Shown here: piece after piece, positions 16,255 through 25,894 of the stretch
Numbering within the stretch: position 1 is the stretch's first letter
Layout of the letters: each line of letters begins with the position of its first letter
The notes under the pieces: model-generated
What the model was told of the DNA's origin: nothing
The model's input: only the letters and a program-made list of their open reading frames with translations
Database searches by the model: none
Assembly: GCF_008123515.1 (NCBI RefSeq)
Contig: NZ_VSSR01000016.1
Coordinates: forward strand, 124,001-188,000
Direction: 5' to 3'
DNA from: Bradyrhizobium cytisi
GTDB taxonomy: Bacteria; Pseudomonadota; Alphaproteobacteria; Rhizobiales; Xanthobacteraceae
Length of the DNA: 64,000 nt
Position numbers and translations under genes: made by a program

Positions 16255-16871
16255 CCCGCTTTCTCATTCTGGACTCGATCGGCATTGGCGCACGCCTCCG
16301 CTGCGCTTGCAGCCTTGGCCTCTGCCGCCTTCTGTGCCGCTGTCAAGAACAGGTGCGAGACCGTCTGCGCCAACCAGATCAATACGCCAGCCTCGATAAG
16401 CAGGATGCCGGCGTGGGGAATGACGCGGCCAAAATCGGCACCGCCCCGGATAGACAGCCGCCGGCAGAATGAAATACAGCGTCAGATGATGCAGCGCGAC
16501 CGCTGCTATGCCGGCGATATGGCTCGATAATCGCAATAAGCGACCAGAGTTGCCAGGGCTGCAAAGAAATACATATGCATGTCGACCTGCCAAGGATGTC
16601 CCGCGAACTGGAAGACAAACATTGAGGCGCCCGCCATCAGGGCGACGGCAAACACCAAGCGGGTTGAAAGCCCATTGCCTCCCACACGCCACGACAAGAT
16701 AGCGGCGAGTGCCATCGCCATCATGAAGGAGGCTGGCACAATCCAATCGGCGCCGAGCGCCAGAGCAATCACGACAGCAATCGGCACGTGGACCCAGAGC
16801 AGCGCGAGCAATATCGTGCTGGTGGACTGGCGCAGGCGTCCCAGTTCATGGCCTTCGAAGGTCATTTTCAA
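16255..16871 (-). pseudogene. Frameshifted remnant of a methyl-accepting chemotaxis protein (membrane part only)
   Basis: The start at 16871 gives an intact amino terminus with several membrane helices and the HPWQVDMHMYFFAALATL stretch typical of a rhizobial family of membrane chemoreceptors. The frame ends in a stop at 16506-16508, but the protein continues in a second frame (IAAVALHHLTLYFILPAAVYPG) and then in a third (GADFGRVIPHAGILLIEAG, TVSHLFLTAAQKAAEAKAA). So there are two frameshifts, and the HAMP and signalling domains are absent beyond about 16255. It cannot make a working receptor. Confidence 0.8.
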
Positions 16872-17150
16872 TCCCCAAATGGTTTGCGTTCAAATCGCCT
16901 ACTCGCCTACTCTCAATTCATCTGTCTTGATGCAGGCTGCGATTGCCAGCGGGTCAATGGTCAGCCAAGCACGGCATGTCGTAGCCGGGTGAGCCCGTCA
17001 TTATCGTCGGGGCGGAATGATGCGCCCGGATCCCATTTGGGCAGACTATCGCGACGAAGCTAACCGAGAGTAAAGCTGTAGGTTGACGAGTTGCTTGGCG
17101 CTCGAAAAGATTGCGCAAGTTGATCCAATAGTGCACTTGTATTGCCTGAC

Positions 17151-20090
17151 TTAACTGGCTTTCGCACTGCTCCAGTCACGTCTGTTGAGGCTCTTGAGGC
17201 CGTTTCTCAACCTCAGGATCGTTGATGCGAGTTCGGTCGCCGGGACCGGGCGACTGAACAAGTATCCTTGCGCCTCATTGCATCCTTCGGCCTTCATCTG
17301 GTTCAACTGCTCTATCGTCTCCACACCCTCCGCCGTCGTCGTCATGCCGAGGCTCTTCCCGAGGCTGGTGATGGCCCGGACGATCAATTTCGACCCCTTC
17401 GTCGCCGTCGCGTCGCGAACGAACGATTGGTCGATCTTGAGTTTGTCAAATGGGAAACTGCGCAGATAGCTGAGCGACGAGTAGCCGGTACCAAAATCAT
17501 CCAAAGCTATGCGCAGCCCACGCGCCTTCAGCTCATGCAGCGTCGCGATGGTTTCGGCACTGTTGCCGAGGAGAACCGATTCAGTGATTTCGAGTTCAAG
17601 CCGATGTGGCGCCAGCGTCGAAACGTCGAGCGCTTTCGCGATGACGGCCGCGAGCCGTGGATCCCGAAACTGAGTGGCCGAGACATTGACCGCAATCTTG
17701 AGTTCGTTCGGCCAACTAGCCGCCTGTTTGCAGGCGCGATTTAGCACCCACTCCCCAAGCGGAGTGATGAGGCCAATTTCTTCGGCGACAGGGATGAACT
17801 GATCGGGCGGCACAAACCCTCTTTCCGGATGTCGCCAGCGCAATAATGCCTCAAAACCGCTAATCCGGTCCATGCGCAAGTCATAGATGGGCTGATAGAA
17901 CAAATCGAATTCGTCCTTGTCCATGGCCGCGCGCAGGTCGGTTTCGAGCGCGCGGCGGCTTTGTAGGCTTGCGTCCATGGCCGGCTCGAAAAACCGCCAC
18001 GTTCCCCTGCCGTCCATTTTGGACCGGTACAACGCCATGTCGGCATTTTTCAGCAGCGTTTCGCGTGTCGTGCCATCACCCGGCGCCAGGGAAATTCCGA
18101 CGCTGCAGCCGACGATGACCCGATGTCCGTTCAGCTCATAGGGCGCTCCGACACGCTCGACGATACGCCGGGCCAGATGCGCAGCATCTTCAGCGTTGTG
18201 GACTTCAGATTGGACGAGCGCAAACTCATCGCCCCCCAAACGCGCAACCGTATCACCCTCTCGGACGCAGGCACTCAATCGCGCCGCGACAGCGCAAAGC
18301 AGCCCATCACCCACCGGATGGCCCAGGGTATCATTGATCTGCTTGAACTTATCCAGATCAATACAGAACACGGCAAAGCCTGCACCTCGACCGGCCTCTG
18401 TGACAGCCTGTTCAATCCGCTCGGCGAACAGAGACCGGTTAGGCAATCCGGTCAGAGCATCGTGCCGCGCCATGAAGGCGATTTGAGATTGAGCGCGTTG
18501 TTGTTCGGTCACATCTTCACAACTGATGAGCCAGCCGCCATCGGACGTGGCGCGATGAGCGATCGAGACGACGCGTCCGTCGCTGAGCTGCTGGAGGTAG
18601 TTGCCGCCCTTGCGGCGAGCCAAAATGTCGTCGGATTCGGTCAAAAGATCGGCGACGGTGTGGCTGCCATGGTTCCCGGCGGCAACACTCAGGCGCAGGA
18701 CATCTTGGAACGTCATCCCTGGAAGCACAAGCTCCGGCGAAATATCAAAGATCTCGCAGAAGCGCCGGTTGACCACCTGCAGCCGTCCTTCTCCGTCATA
18801 GAGGCAGAGTCCTTGCGACATATGCGTGAGCGCCGCATCCAGTCTCAGATTGGTCGCATGCAGCTCGGCTTTCTGCTGTTTCAAACCGCTAATGTCGCTG
18901 TAGACGAGAATGACGCCGCCCTCCTGGGTCGGGCTGCGGCTGACCCGCAGCCATCTTCCGTCCGGGAGTTGGGCCTCGCTCTCCACCCCTTCGACCTCGT
19001 TAGCGTCCTCTTGCAGGATGAGTTCCCTTGAGTGCTGGGCGCCGGGCGCCCGGGCCGTTCGAAGCGGGTGGACAAGTTGCGGAGAGCAGCGAATGAACTC
19101 GCTCGCTCTGGAATTGGCCAACGCGATCTGACCGTTTTGGTCGAGGAGGACGACGCCCTCACGCGAGTGCTCGAGCGCATCGGAAAGCCTTGCCTGCGCT
19201 GAACGCCGCTGCGCCACCTCTCGGTCGACCATCGCCCTGATGTTGTCCCGCATTCTGCCCATAGCCGTCAGGAGCGTACCGAGCTCGTCGCCGCTGCCTT
19301 CCGGAATGCTTGTGTTCAAATCGCCGTCGGCGATGCTCTTGGCCGCTTTAGACGCGATGGCGACTGGACCAATGATCCGCCGCGCCAACAACCAGGAGAA
19401 AAGACCGGACAGAAGAAGGGCGACGGTCAGCCCCGCCACGTTGAGTTGTAGATCCCGGTTGATCGCAGCAATCGCTCGCTGGCGAAATAGAAATCCATCC
19501 CCGGCCGTATAGTTTACCAGCAATTCAATCTGCTGATTTACAGTCTTGGAATACGGATCAACACCGTTGATCTCGCCACCGCTCGCTTCAACGTTCCCAT
19601 CTTCGTGCGCAGACGTCTGAAATTGACGTCGATGAAGCGCGATCCAGGCATTTGCCGCCTCCCGAACCTTGGCGGCTGCTTGTGCGGCGCGCGCGGACTG
19701 TGACCGCTCGGCCGCTATGGTAAGGTCTTCCGAAAGCGACTTGGCCAGCTCGTCAATTTCGGCATCGAGCCGCGCATGGACCGTTGGGTCCTGTGTGAGA
19801 AGGCGTTGTGCAGACGCCACGCGCATCGCCGCGAAATCGGTGCCGGCCGCTCGCGCATAGTTGATCGACATCAGTGACTCGTCGAAGGTTTTCGCAACCA
19901 GGTCGCCGGCGTGCCGAATGCCGAGGCTGGCATACCCTCCCAAGGCAGCCGCAATCGCACTCATTGCAAGGCAGAAGATCAAGATCCCGGTTCTAATCGA
20001 ACCGCGCGCGACAAGCCGCGACAACCGAGCGATTATCGACCGAATGGTCTCGAGAACCGCTTGCGCAAGGCTACCGACGAAAGGACCCAT
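17151..20090 (-). CDS. Membrane-bound GGDEF-EAL sensor protein with HAMP and PAS domains
   Basis: The 979-residue product starts at an ATG at 20090; a TTG eight codons upstream is less likely. In order it has a membrane helix near residues 35-55, a periplasmic helical sensor domain, a second helix near 215-235 (VALLLSGLFSWLLA), a HAMP segment (GPVAIASKAAKSIADGDL), two PAS regions (about 305-410 and 430-540), GGDEF with an intact RLGGDEFAL site and EAL with FEALLRWRHP. Both cyclase and phosphodiesterase signatures look complete, so either or both activities on cyclic di-GMP are possible. It is a single-gene unit facing leftward. The ligand is unknown. The 181 bases up to the next start at 20296 hold the divergent promoters. 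Confidence 0.93.
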   Translation of the reverse strand: MGPFVGSLAQAVLETIRSIIARLSRLVARGSIRTGILIFCLAMSAIAAALGGYASLGIRHAGDLVAKTFDESLMSINYARAAGTDFAAMRVASAQRLLTQDPTVHARLDAEIDELAKSLSEDLTIAAERSQSARAAQAAAKVREAANAWIALHRRQFQTSAHEDGNVEASGGEINGVDPYSKTVNQQIELLVNYTAGDGFLFRQRAIAAINRDLQLNVAGLTVALLLSGLFSWLLARRIIGPVAIASKAAKSIADGDLNTSIPEGSGDELGTLLTAMGRMRDNIRAMVDREVAQRRSAQARLSDALEHSREGVVLLDQNGQIALANSRASEFIRCSPQLVHPLRTARAPGAQHSRELILQEDANEVEGVESEAQLPDGRWLRVSRSPTQEGGVILVYSDISGLKQQKAELHATNLRLDAALTHMSQGLCLYDGEGRLQVVNRRFCEIFDISPELVLPGMTFQDVLRLSVAAGNHGSHTVADLLTESDDILARRKGGNYLQQLSDGRVVSIAHRATSDGGWLISCEDVTEQQRAQSQIAFMARHDALTGLPNRSLFAERIEQAVTEAGRGAGFAVFCIDLDKFKQINDTLGHPVGDGLLCAVAARLSACVREGDTVARLGGDEFALVQSEVHNAEDAAHLARRIVERVGAPYELNGHRVIVGCSVGISLAPGDGTTRETLLKNADMALYRSKMDGRGTWRFFEPAMDASLQSRRALETDLRAAMDKDEFDLFYQPIYDLRMDRISGFEALLRWRHPERGFVPPDQFIPVAEEIGLITPLGEWVLNRACKQAASWPNELKIAVNVSATQFRDPRLAAVIAKALDVSTLAPHRLELEITESVLLGNSAETIATLHELKARGLRIALDDFGTGYSSLSYLRSFPFDKLKIDQSFVRDATATKGSKLIVRAITSLGKSLGMTTTAEGVETIEQLNQMKAEGCNEAQGYLFSRPVPATELASTILRLRNGLKSLNRRDWSSAKAS

Positions 20091-20295
20091 CACAGTATCT
20101 TTCGCTGTAAACAACTAATCGCAAACATACCGCGCGGACCAGCTGCCCCGCCTAAAATTTCCCTAGTAATGGCTGCAAGGGATGCGGAAATCGTTAAGAT
20201 CAACCGGTGATAAGTATGTGAGTGCTGACGCGGCTTGGTAGATCCGAGCCCGGACGGATGCTTGGTAAAGTTGAAGTTTCAGCGGGGTTGAAATA

Positions 20296-20652
20296 ATGGC
20301 GAGGCTTTTCCCTTCGCGTACGGGCGAGCTCGGTTTTCAGATCACGGCCGCGATTGTGGGGGGACTGTTGGCGGGAGCCGCTTTGGCCGCGGCCCCTTAC
20401 ACGATCTCGCAAAAGGATCGAGAATTCAGGCCGAGAGAGATCATCATCAAGCGCGGCGAGACTTTACGGTTCGTTAACGACGATGGCGAGCTCCTGCACC
20501 ACGCTTATTTGAGCGCGGACGGCTTTGATTTCGACACCGGCGACCAGCAGCCGGGCAGCCAGTTCGAGGTGGTTTTTTCCGTGCCTGGTGACTACACCGT
20601 GCTGTGCGGCATTCATCCCAAGATGAAGCTCGGCGTGCACGTGACTAAGTAA
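20296..20652 (+). CDS. Exported cupredoxin (plastocyanin/amicyanin-like)
   Basis: A 118-residue small blue copper protein. A hydrophobic amino-terminal stretch (about residues 14-33, ending AALAAA) is a signal peptide or anchor. The type 1 copper ligands are present: His68 or His69 in LLHHAYL, then Cys104, His107 and Met110 in VLCGIHPKM. It should carry electrons in the periplasm. The gene ends five bases from the convergent stop of the membrane-protein gene and lies 1.5 kb from a MauG-like dihaem protein, a natural electron-transfer partner for a cupredoxin. That partnership is inference. Confidence 0.9.
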   Translation: MARLFPSRTGELGFQITAAIVGGLLAGAALAAAPYTISQKDREFRPREIIIKRGETLRFVNDDGELLHHAYLSADGFDFDTGDQQPGSQFEVVFSVPGDYTVLCGIHPKMKLGVHVTK

Positions 20653-20657
20653 CAGGC

Positions 20658-21719
20658 CTAGAGAATCGTCGTGTTGAAGATCGCGGCGTGGCCAACATAA
20701 TAGGCGAACAGCGTGACCGTCAGCGCAGCGCATAGTCCTGCCGGGGCGAGCCACGGCGTACGATAGTCTGACTCGGACTGCCGGGTATCGGAAACGATCG
20801 CGACCAGGACGACGATGATCGCCGAATGCCCGATGACATCAAGCTTGCCGAATTCGAAGCACGCGCTGATAAACATGCCGAGCAACATAGCCGCCGCAAT
20901 GCGTCGGACCAGCGGCGTCCAAGCCAAGGCGAAAGCGAGGGTGAACTCGACCATTCCCGCGGCTCGCATGTAGAACTCGTTGTTGAATCCAAGCGTGATG
21001 CCGGGATGCTCGATCAGGAGCGGAAAACTCCATTCCGGATAGGCCCACTTCTCGATCGACGCCCACATCAACGTGACGGCGGTCGCATAGCGCACCACAT
21101 CGAGCGGCGAAACGCCGAACAGGTCCTTTTGGAAGCCGGTGAGAGCGAGGTAGGCCGCAAAGCCTAGAAAGATCGGATAGTCGGCCAAATGAAAGGTGCC
21201 GTAGTCCCGTACTGCGAGCGCGAACAACACCGCGATCCCGGCCGCGGATAGTGGCATCGTGCGACGCGACAGCAGGCCGGCGGCGATGGCGAGCTGCAAA
21301 GGCCCGACCAGCGCGGACGTCGTTTTCAATTCGGGGGTCAGGATGATACCTCCGACCGCCCAGAGCGAGATGAAGAAAAACCCGCAGACGGCGCGCATCA
21401 TCAGTTCGGTGTGCAACTCCAGCGTCTCCGTGAAGCGGTTCAGTGAGCGGACCACCAGCTCGCCCGGGGAGGTCCGCTCGACCACACACCCGGAAAAGAA
21501 CCAGAGCAAGGCCACACCCAGGAGGAGCTCAAAATCCTGGCACAGAACGTTCTCGAGGCCCCGCGGCTGGCCCGCAGCGTCATAGGCACAGAACCATTTG
21601 ACGTGGGCGGCTGCCTCTTCAGTCCCCAAGATCCAGAAGCAGAATCCGGCGATGGACGTGGCAAACAGGTAGATTGCTCGGGATGCCGAAACGGCATCTC
21701 GTCCCAGAGACCTGAACAT
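20658..21719 (-). CDS. Multi-pass integral membrane protein, function unknown
   Basis: A 353-residue protein with about eight hydrophobic segments, an amino-terminal region containing EEAAAHVKWFCAYD that may face the periplasm, and conserved-looking polar spots within helices (SIEKWAYPEWSFPLL, FNNEFYMRAAGMVEF). The overall style resembles DoxX/HTTM-like membrane oxidoreductase-associated proteins, but I do not recognise a specific family. It is convergent with the cupredoxin gene and reads in the same direction as the MauG-like gene 421 bases upstream. A role in metal or redox protein maturation is possible but unsupported by a motif. Confidence 0.75.
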   Translation of the reverse strand: MFRSLGRDAVSASRAIYLFATSIAGFCFWILGTEEAAAHVKWFCAYDAAGQPRGLENVLCQDFELLLGVALLWFFSGCVVERTSPGELVVRSLNRFTETLELHTELMMRAVCGFFFISLWAVGGIILTPELKTTSALVGPLQLAIAAGLLSRRTMPLSAAGIAVLFALAVRDYGTFHLADYPIFLGFAAYLALTGFQKDLFGVSPLDVVRYATAVTLMWASIEKWAYPEWSFPLLIEHPGITLGFNNEFYMRAAGMVEFTLAFALAWTPLVRRIAAAMLLGMFISACFEFGKLDVIGHSAIIVVLVAIVSDTRQSESDYRTPWLAPAGLCAALTVTLFAYYVGHAAIFNTTIL

Positions 21720-21957
21720 TTCAAAAAACCGCCCGTCCTAAAAGCACAGCCTTAACGATCTATTCACCTTAGCATAGATTTTAAGGTTTGTGGCGCCTGT
21801 CGCAGCCGCAGGTTGTTTGGTGGTTAATGGGCCGCGCGGGGCAGGATTAGATGGCCAGGCCACCCGCAAATCCTTTCAAAGTTTAAGCATTTCGAGGACG
21901 GGCCTTCAATCCGAGGGGTGTACTGAACGGGGGACAAGCGGATAATTGGAGCAGTCC

Positions 21958-22119
21958 ATGTTCGGAGCGTTAAGTGCGGCAGGTGTGGCGGTGGGCACGG
22001 TGCTGGCCCGCGGCGCAAAGCGGTACGCAGTGCGCACAGAATCCCTGGAGGCTGGGACAGGCGCCCTTCTTATCCTCGGCTTTGGCCTGTTGGGGGCGGC
22101 ATTGCCGCACCTCCAGTGA
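21958..22119 (+). CDS. Small hydrophobic protein, 53 residues
   Basis: The ATG at 21958 opens a 53-residue frame ending in TGA at 22117-22119, with a hydrophobic start (FGALSAAGVAVGTVLA), a charged middle (RGAKRYAVRTESLE) and a second hydrophobic run (GALLILGFGLLGAALP). This is the profile of a small two-helix membrane protein with a cytoplasmic or periplasmic loop. A weak GGAG-like site precedes it. I recall similar short proteins in rhizobial genomes but cannot verify that. It stands alone between leftward genes. Confidence 0.45.
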   Translation: MFGALSAAGVAVGTVLARGAKRYAVRTESLEAGTGALLILGFGLLGAALPHLQ

Positions 22120-22140
22120 TCCCCCTCTCGGCCGACCCGA

Positions 22141-23178
22141 TCAGGGAGCTCGTGGTCGGGGCACCTTAGGGAAAGGCGGGGTCGGGGACGAGGCTGTAAG
22201 CGTTTGAAGAAAGGCGATCAGATCGGTCTTTTCGTCCGCCGTAAGATATAGTGGCCGGATCGAAGGCGATCGACTCGGACGATCAATCCCACCCTTGTCA
22301 TAGAGTTCGATCACCTCTTCGAGCGTTGCCAGCGATCCATCGTGCATGTAGGGCGCGCGGCGCGCGACATCGCGCAAGGTCGGCGTTTTGAACGCGTATC
22401 GCAGCTTTTGCGATGTCGGAAATAGTCGGCCGCGCCCAATATTATCATCTGTTGCGGTGCCGATATCCTGGAACGATCCATCTGTAAAAGACGGCCCACT
22501 GTGGCAGCTTGAGCACCGTGCTTTGCCGTTGAAAATGTCGAATCCGCGTTTCGCCGGCGCGCTGATCGCGGCGTCATCCCCCCTGATCCACCGATCGAAT
22601 GGCGACTCGCCAGCGACAATGGTGCGTTCAAAGGTCGCCAAGGCGGCTTCGATCCTGGGGCGCGTAATCGCACTGTCTCCGAACGCGCTTGCGAATGCAT
22701 CACCATAGGCCGGTGCGGCTGAGAGACGGTCAATCAACTCCGATTCCGTCAGGTTCATGTTCGCCCGGCCAGTAATCGGACCAAAGGTGACGGACTCGAT
22801 ATCCCTGAACTTCCCGTCCCAGCCCAGCGGTTCACTGAAGGCCACATCGATCAGACTGGGCGAACGCAACGGCAGGCCTTTCGGGTCCTCGCCGATCGCG
22901 TGCGAGCGGCCATCACCCCAGGAAAGCGACGGGTCGTGGCAAGTCGCACAGGAAACGGTACGGGACCTCGAGAGCAGCGGATCGAAGAACAACATCTGCC
23001 CAAGACCCGCTTTGGCCGCGGAGTAGGGATTGCCGTCCGGAAAAGGAACGGTAGCAGGCCGACGGTAGCTGGCGCGGATCTCCGCAGCCTGGCCAGGTGC
23101 CTCAGCGGACTTCCAGGCAAAATGCTGGCCCAGCGGCAAAAACGCCGCAAGCAAAGCCAGGCTGACCCAGACCTTCAT
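22141..23178 (-). CDS. MauG/cytochrome-c-peroxidase-like dihaem protein
   Basis: The 345-residue product starts at the ATG at 23178 with AGGAG just upstream; a longer frame to 23355 lacks a signal-like start. A signal peptide (VSLALLAAFLPLGQHFAW) leads to two haem c sites: C77-A-T-C80-H81 and C222-S-S-C225-H226. Family segments are visible (LFFDPLLSRSRTVSCATCH, RGFDIFNGKARCSSCH, TLRDVARRAPYMHDG). These proteins are periplasmic peroxidases or MauG-type oxygen-activating enzymes; sequence alone does not separate the two. Nearby cupredoxin and membrane-protein genes suggest a small periplasmic redox group. Confidence 0.9.
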   Translation of the reverse strand: MKVWVSLALLAAFLPLGQHFAWKSAEAPGQAAEIRASYRRPATVPFPDGNPYSAAKAGLGQMLFFDPLLSRSRTVSCATCHDPSLSWGDGRSHAIGEDPKGLPLRSPSLIDVAFSEPLGWDGKFRDIESVTFGPITGRANMNLTESELIDRLSAAPAYGDAFASAFGDSAITRPRIEAALATFERTIVAGESPFDRWIRGDDAAISAPAKRGFDIFNGKARCSSCHSGPSFTDGSFQDIGTATDDNIGRGRLFPTSQKLRYAFKTPTLRDVARRAPYMHDGSLATLEEVIELYDKGGIDRPSRSPSIRPLYLTADEKTDLIAFLQTLTASSPTPPFPKVPRPRAP

Positions 23179-23980
23179 CGGCTCCTCGGACGGAAATACC
23201 GGCTCTGTATATGAAGTGTTAGTCAACGAAGCTTTAATGAATGCCGACAGATCCGAACGAACGCGCCCCCGGCAGTGGACCGAAGACGATGCCCCCAAAA
23301 GCGCTGGAAGAGGCGACTTGATCATGCTCGGCTCAGTCCGCGCGGCATCCCGCACGTAAGCGCACTAGGACGCTGTCAGGTCACGTGGCTGCAGCGCTGC
23401 ATGGGAGGCGGCCCCCGATGGGTGTTCTCGCGCGGTGATAAAACTGGCGCCTGTTTGAGGGGTGTCACTGCCCGGAGATGTGCACAGCCTCGGATATTGC
23501 TGCGATTGTAGGCGTGAGAGCGAAATGTGCGCAAAGCTCCTCCCAAGGGCTGCCGAGATACCTGCCGCTAGTTAAGTTTTGGCCTCCTCTCATCGATGTA
23601 TGTCACGCTATACGCCCTGCCTCGCACTGCGCGAGGCGTCGGATGGGAGTCGCTTGCGATTGCCGGGCTCGTGCTCGCCCGGCAAATGCCAAGATCGGCC
23701 AAGGGCGTCATGTTCATCACGATCGAAGACGAGAGCGCGACCGCCAATCTTATCGTTTGGCGATCCGTGTTCGCCAAATGGCATCGCGCGATCCTCAGCG
23801 CGTCTATCTCGGCTGTTGTGTCGGTCGATACGTCATGATAACGCGTCGTCATCTCCAACGTTGTCGAGCAAGTCGCAAAAATAGCGAGGCGCATGCCGCC
23901 CATCGCTACTCTTGCGAGCGCCTTGTTTTGGATGCCTGTGCTCTCAGCTCATTCCTTTTCCACACCTTGATACAGCCGGC
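23179..23980. other. Mostly non-coding stretch with a polymerase remnant
   Basis: Apart from the DnaE2-like fragment at 23596-23838 I see no gene here. It separates the MauG-like gene, which reads left, from the end of the first organosulfur operon, also reading left. Confidence 0.4.
23596..23838 (+). pseudogene. Fragment of an error-prone DNA polymerase III alpha subunit (DnaE2/ImuC type)
   Basis: An open frame contains LAIAGLVLARQMPRSAKGVMF and ITIEDESATANLIVWRSVF, which matches the OB-fold near the carboxy terminus of DnaE2-type polymerases (the usual text is AGLVLVRQ...GTAKGV, then LEDETG-ANLVVWP-VF). No polymerase sequence precedes or follows it in any frame, so this is an isolated relic of a gene of more than 1,000 codons. 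It marks past rearrangement. Confidence 0.7.
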
Positions 23981-25066
23981 TCAAGCAGGTTCGCGTTCGT
24001 GGGCCCTGTTGGCTTTGGCGGGGTTCAAGAGCGGAATCACCTCGCGGCCGAACGCCGGTAGTTCGTCGGTGAAATTCAGGAAGGCGCAGAGGATCATGTC
24101 GACGCCGATGGCCTCATAGGCACGGATGCGTTCCGCGATCAGCTCGGGGGGACCGAACAGACGCGTCTTGAAACCGTCGTTGGGCTGGACAAGATTGGCG
24201 TGACTCGAATCCGCCCACATTCCGATCTTGTCCGCAGTCGATGCGCCAGCCTGCTTCACCTGTTCGGCGAAGGCCTGCACGATCTCGGGGTCGGCGCCCG
24301 CGATGATCGCTTCGAGTTGCTCGAGCGCTTCCCGCTCGGTCGGCCGCTGGATGATGAAGCCGTTGAGCCCGATCTTGACGGTGCGGCCTTCCGCCTTGGC
24401 GAGCGCGCGGACCTCGTCGATCTGCTGCTTGGCACCTTCCACCGTGGTGCCATTGAGAAAATACCAATCCGAATATTTCGCGGCCATCCGTCGCGCGGCC
24501 TTGGAGTTTCCGCCCTGGAAGATCTCCGGGTGCGGCCGCGAGATCGGCCTCGGCTTCAGCCAGGCGTCATTGATGCTGTAGAAGTCACCTTTGAAGGTGA
24601 AACGGTCCTGCGTCCAGAGCCCCTTGAGCACCTGGATGAACTCTTCTGAACGGCGGTACCGTTCGTCATGTTCCAGCCAGGGCTCGCCAAAGGCACGAAA
24701 CTCATCCTTGAACCATCCGGTGAGAATGTTGATCGCGAACCGCCCCTTGGAATAGACGTCGATCGTGGATCCCACCTTCGCGATCATGGCCGGATGCCAA
24801 AAGCCGGTATGAATTGCGCTGATGAGCTTCAGCCGCTTGGTCTGGGCGGAGAGCACTGCCGTGCAGGTGATAGCCTCCTGCTGCAACTCCCAGCCATGGC
24901 TCGCGATGAAGCGCGCCGGCGCCAGGCCATATTCGAAGCCGAGCTCTTCGGCCTCGCGCGCGAGAGAGGCGTTGTAGTCGAGCGTCCAGTCGGTGCGCTG
25001 CGGAACGTTGCTGATGACGAAGCCGCCGCTGCCGAGCGGCATCCAATATCCGAAACGAATAGTCAT
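23981..25066 (-). CDS. sfnG: SfnG-like FMNH2-dependent sulfone monooxygenase (locus 1)
   Basis: The 361-residue product starts at the ATG at 25066 with AGGAG upstream; a longer frame to 25285 overlaps the ABC gene. It is a luciferase-like monooxygenase of the SfnG (dimethylsulfone monooxygenase)/SsuD group: FGYWMPLGSGGFVISNVPQRTDW at the amino terminus, ILTGWFKDEFRAFGEPWLEHDERYRRSEEF in the middle and EIFQGGNSKAARRMAAKYSDWYF for the flavin phosphate region (about 195-217). It is the last gene of a seven-gene operon, 16 bases after LivF. Dimethylsulfone or another alkyl sulfone/sulfonate is the likely substrate type. A flavin reductase is not in this operon. Its paralogue is at 42414. Confidence 0.87.
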   Translation of the reverse strand: MTIRFGYWMPLGSGGFVISNVPQRTDWTLDYNASLAREAEELGFEYGLAPARFIASHGWELQQEAITCTAVLSAQTKRLKLISAIHTGFWHPAMIAKVGSTIDVYSKGRFAINILTGWFKDEFRAFGEPWLEHDERYRRSEEFIQVLKGLWTQDRFTFKGDFYSINDAWLKPRPISRPHPEIFQGGNSKAARRMAAKYSDWYFLNGTTVEGAKQQIDEVRALAKAEGRTVKIGLNGFIIQRPTEREALEQLEAIIAGADPEIVQAFAEQVKQAGASTADKIGMWADSSHANLVQPNDGFKTRLFGPPELIAERIRAYEAIGVDMILCAFLNFTDELPAFGREVIPLLNPAKANRAHEREPA

Positions 25067-25082
25067 GACGCGCTGCTCCTGC

Positions 25083-25874
25083 TCATACGATCGGGGTTTG
25101 GACTGGTTCAGCAGCCGCCGTTCCGGCCGTCGCGGCACCGAGATAGAATTCGGCAACGTCGTCCCGTTCGGCGAGAACGGCCGCGGTGCCTGATACGGCG
25201 ACCCTGCCGTTCTCGAGCACGTAGCCGTGATCGGCAAATCGAAGAACGAGATGAGCGTTCTGCTCGGCCAGCAGAAAGCTGACACCCTCGTTCCTGTTGA
25301 GATCGCGGATGATGTGGAAGATCTCCTCCACGATGATCGGTGCGAGACCCATCGAGGGCTCGTCGAGCAGCACGAGGGTCGGACGCGTCATCATCGCGCG
25401 CCCGATCGCAACCATCTGCTGCTCGCCGCCCGAGGTCAGGCCGCAACGCGCGCTGCGGCGTTGTTTGAGCCGCGGAAACCAGGAATAGACGCGTTCGAGA
25501 TCGTCGGCGAGCGCACGACGGCTCGGCCGGCGCACAAACCCGCCGGCGAGAAGATTCTCCTCGATCGTGAGTTGGGGAAAGACGTGACGGCCTTCCAGTA
25601 CCTGTACCACCCCCCTTGCAACAAGATCGGCCGGATCAAGCCTGTTGGTCGCCTCGCCACGCCAGGTGATTGCACCGCGGCTCAAGTGGCCACGCTCGGA
25701 CCCAAGCAGATTCGAGATTGCCTTCAGTGTGGTGGTCTTCCCGGCGCCATTGGCGCCGAGAAGAGCAACGATTGATCCCTCTTCGACCCTGAGCGATACG
25801 CCGCGCAAGGCCAGGATCGCGTGACTGTAGAGGACCTCGATGTTATCGACTTCGAGAAACTGCGACGTGGTCAT
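25083..25874 (-). CDS. ABC transporter ATP-binding protein, LivF type (locus 1)
   Basis: A 263-residue ATPase with Walker A GANGAGKTT (about 38-46), signature LTSGGEQQMVAIGRA (about 143-157) and Walker B LVLLDEPSMGLAP (about 163-175). A short carboxy-terminal extension beyond the core is rich in Ala and Gly. It pairs with LivG (29279) to drive the LivH/LivM permease, and sits between the binding-protein gene (20 bases upstream) and sfnG (16 bases downstream). Liv-type importers are named for branched-chain amino acids, but the monooxygenase neighbours indicate an organosulfur or related substrate. Confidence 0.9.
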   Translation of the reverse strand: MTTSQFLEVDNIEVLYSHAILALRGVSLRVEEGSIVALLGANGAGKTTTLKAISNLLGSERGHLSRGAITWRGEATNRLDPADLVARGVVQVLEGRHVFPQLTIEENLLAGGFVRRPSRRALADDLERVYSWFPRLKQRRSARCGLTSGGEQQMVAIGRAMMTRPTLVLLDEPSMGLAPIIVEEIFHIIRDLNRNEGVSFLLAEQNAHLVLRFADHGYVLENGRVAVSGTAAVLAERDDVAEFYLGAATAGTAAAEPVQTPIV

Positions 25875-25894
25875 GGCGATCCTTCAGGGTAACA

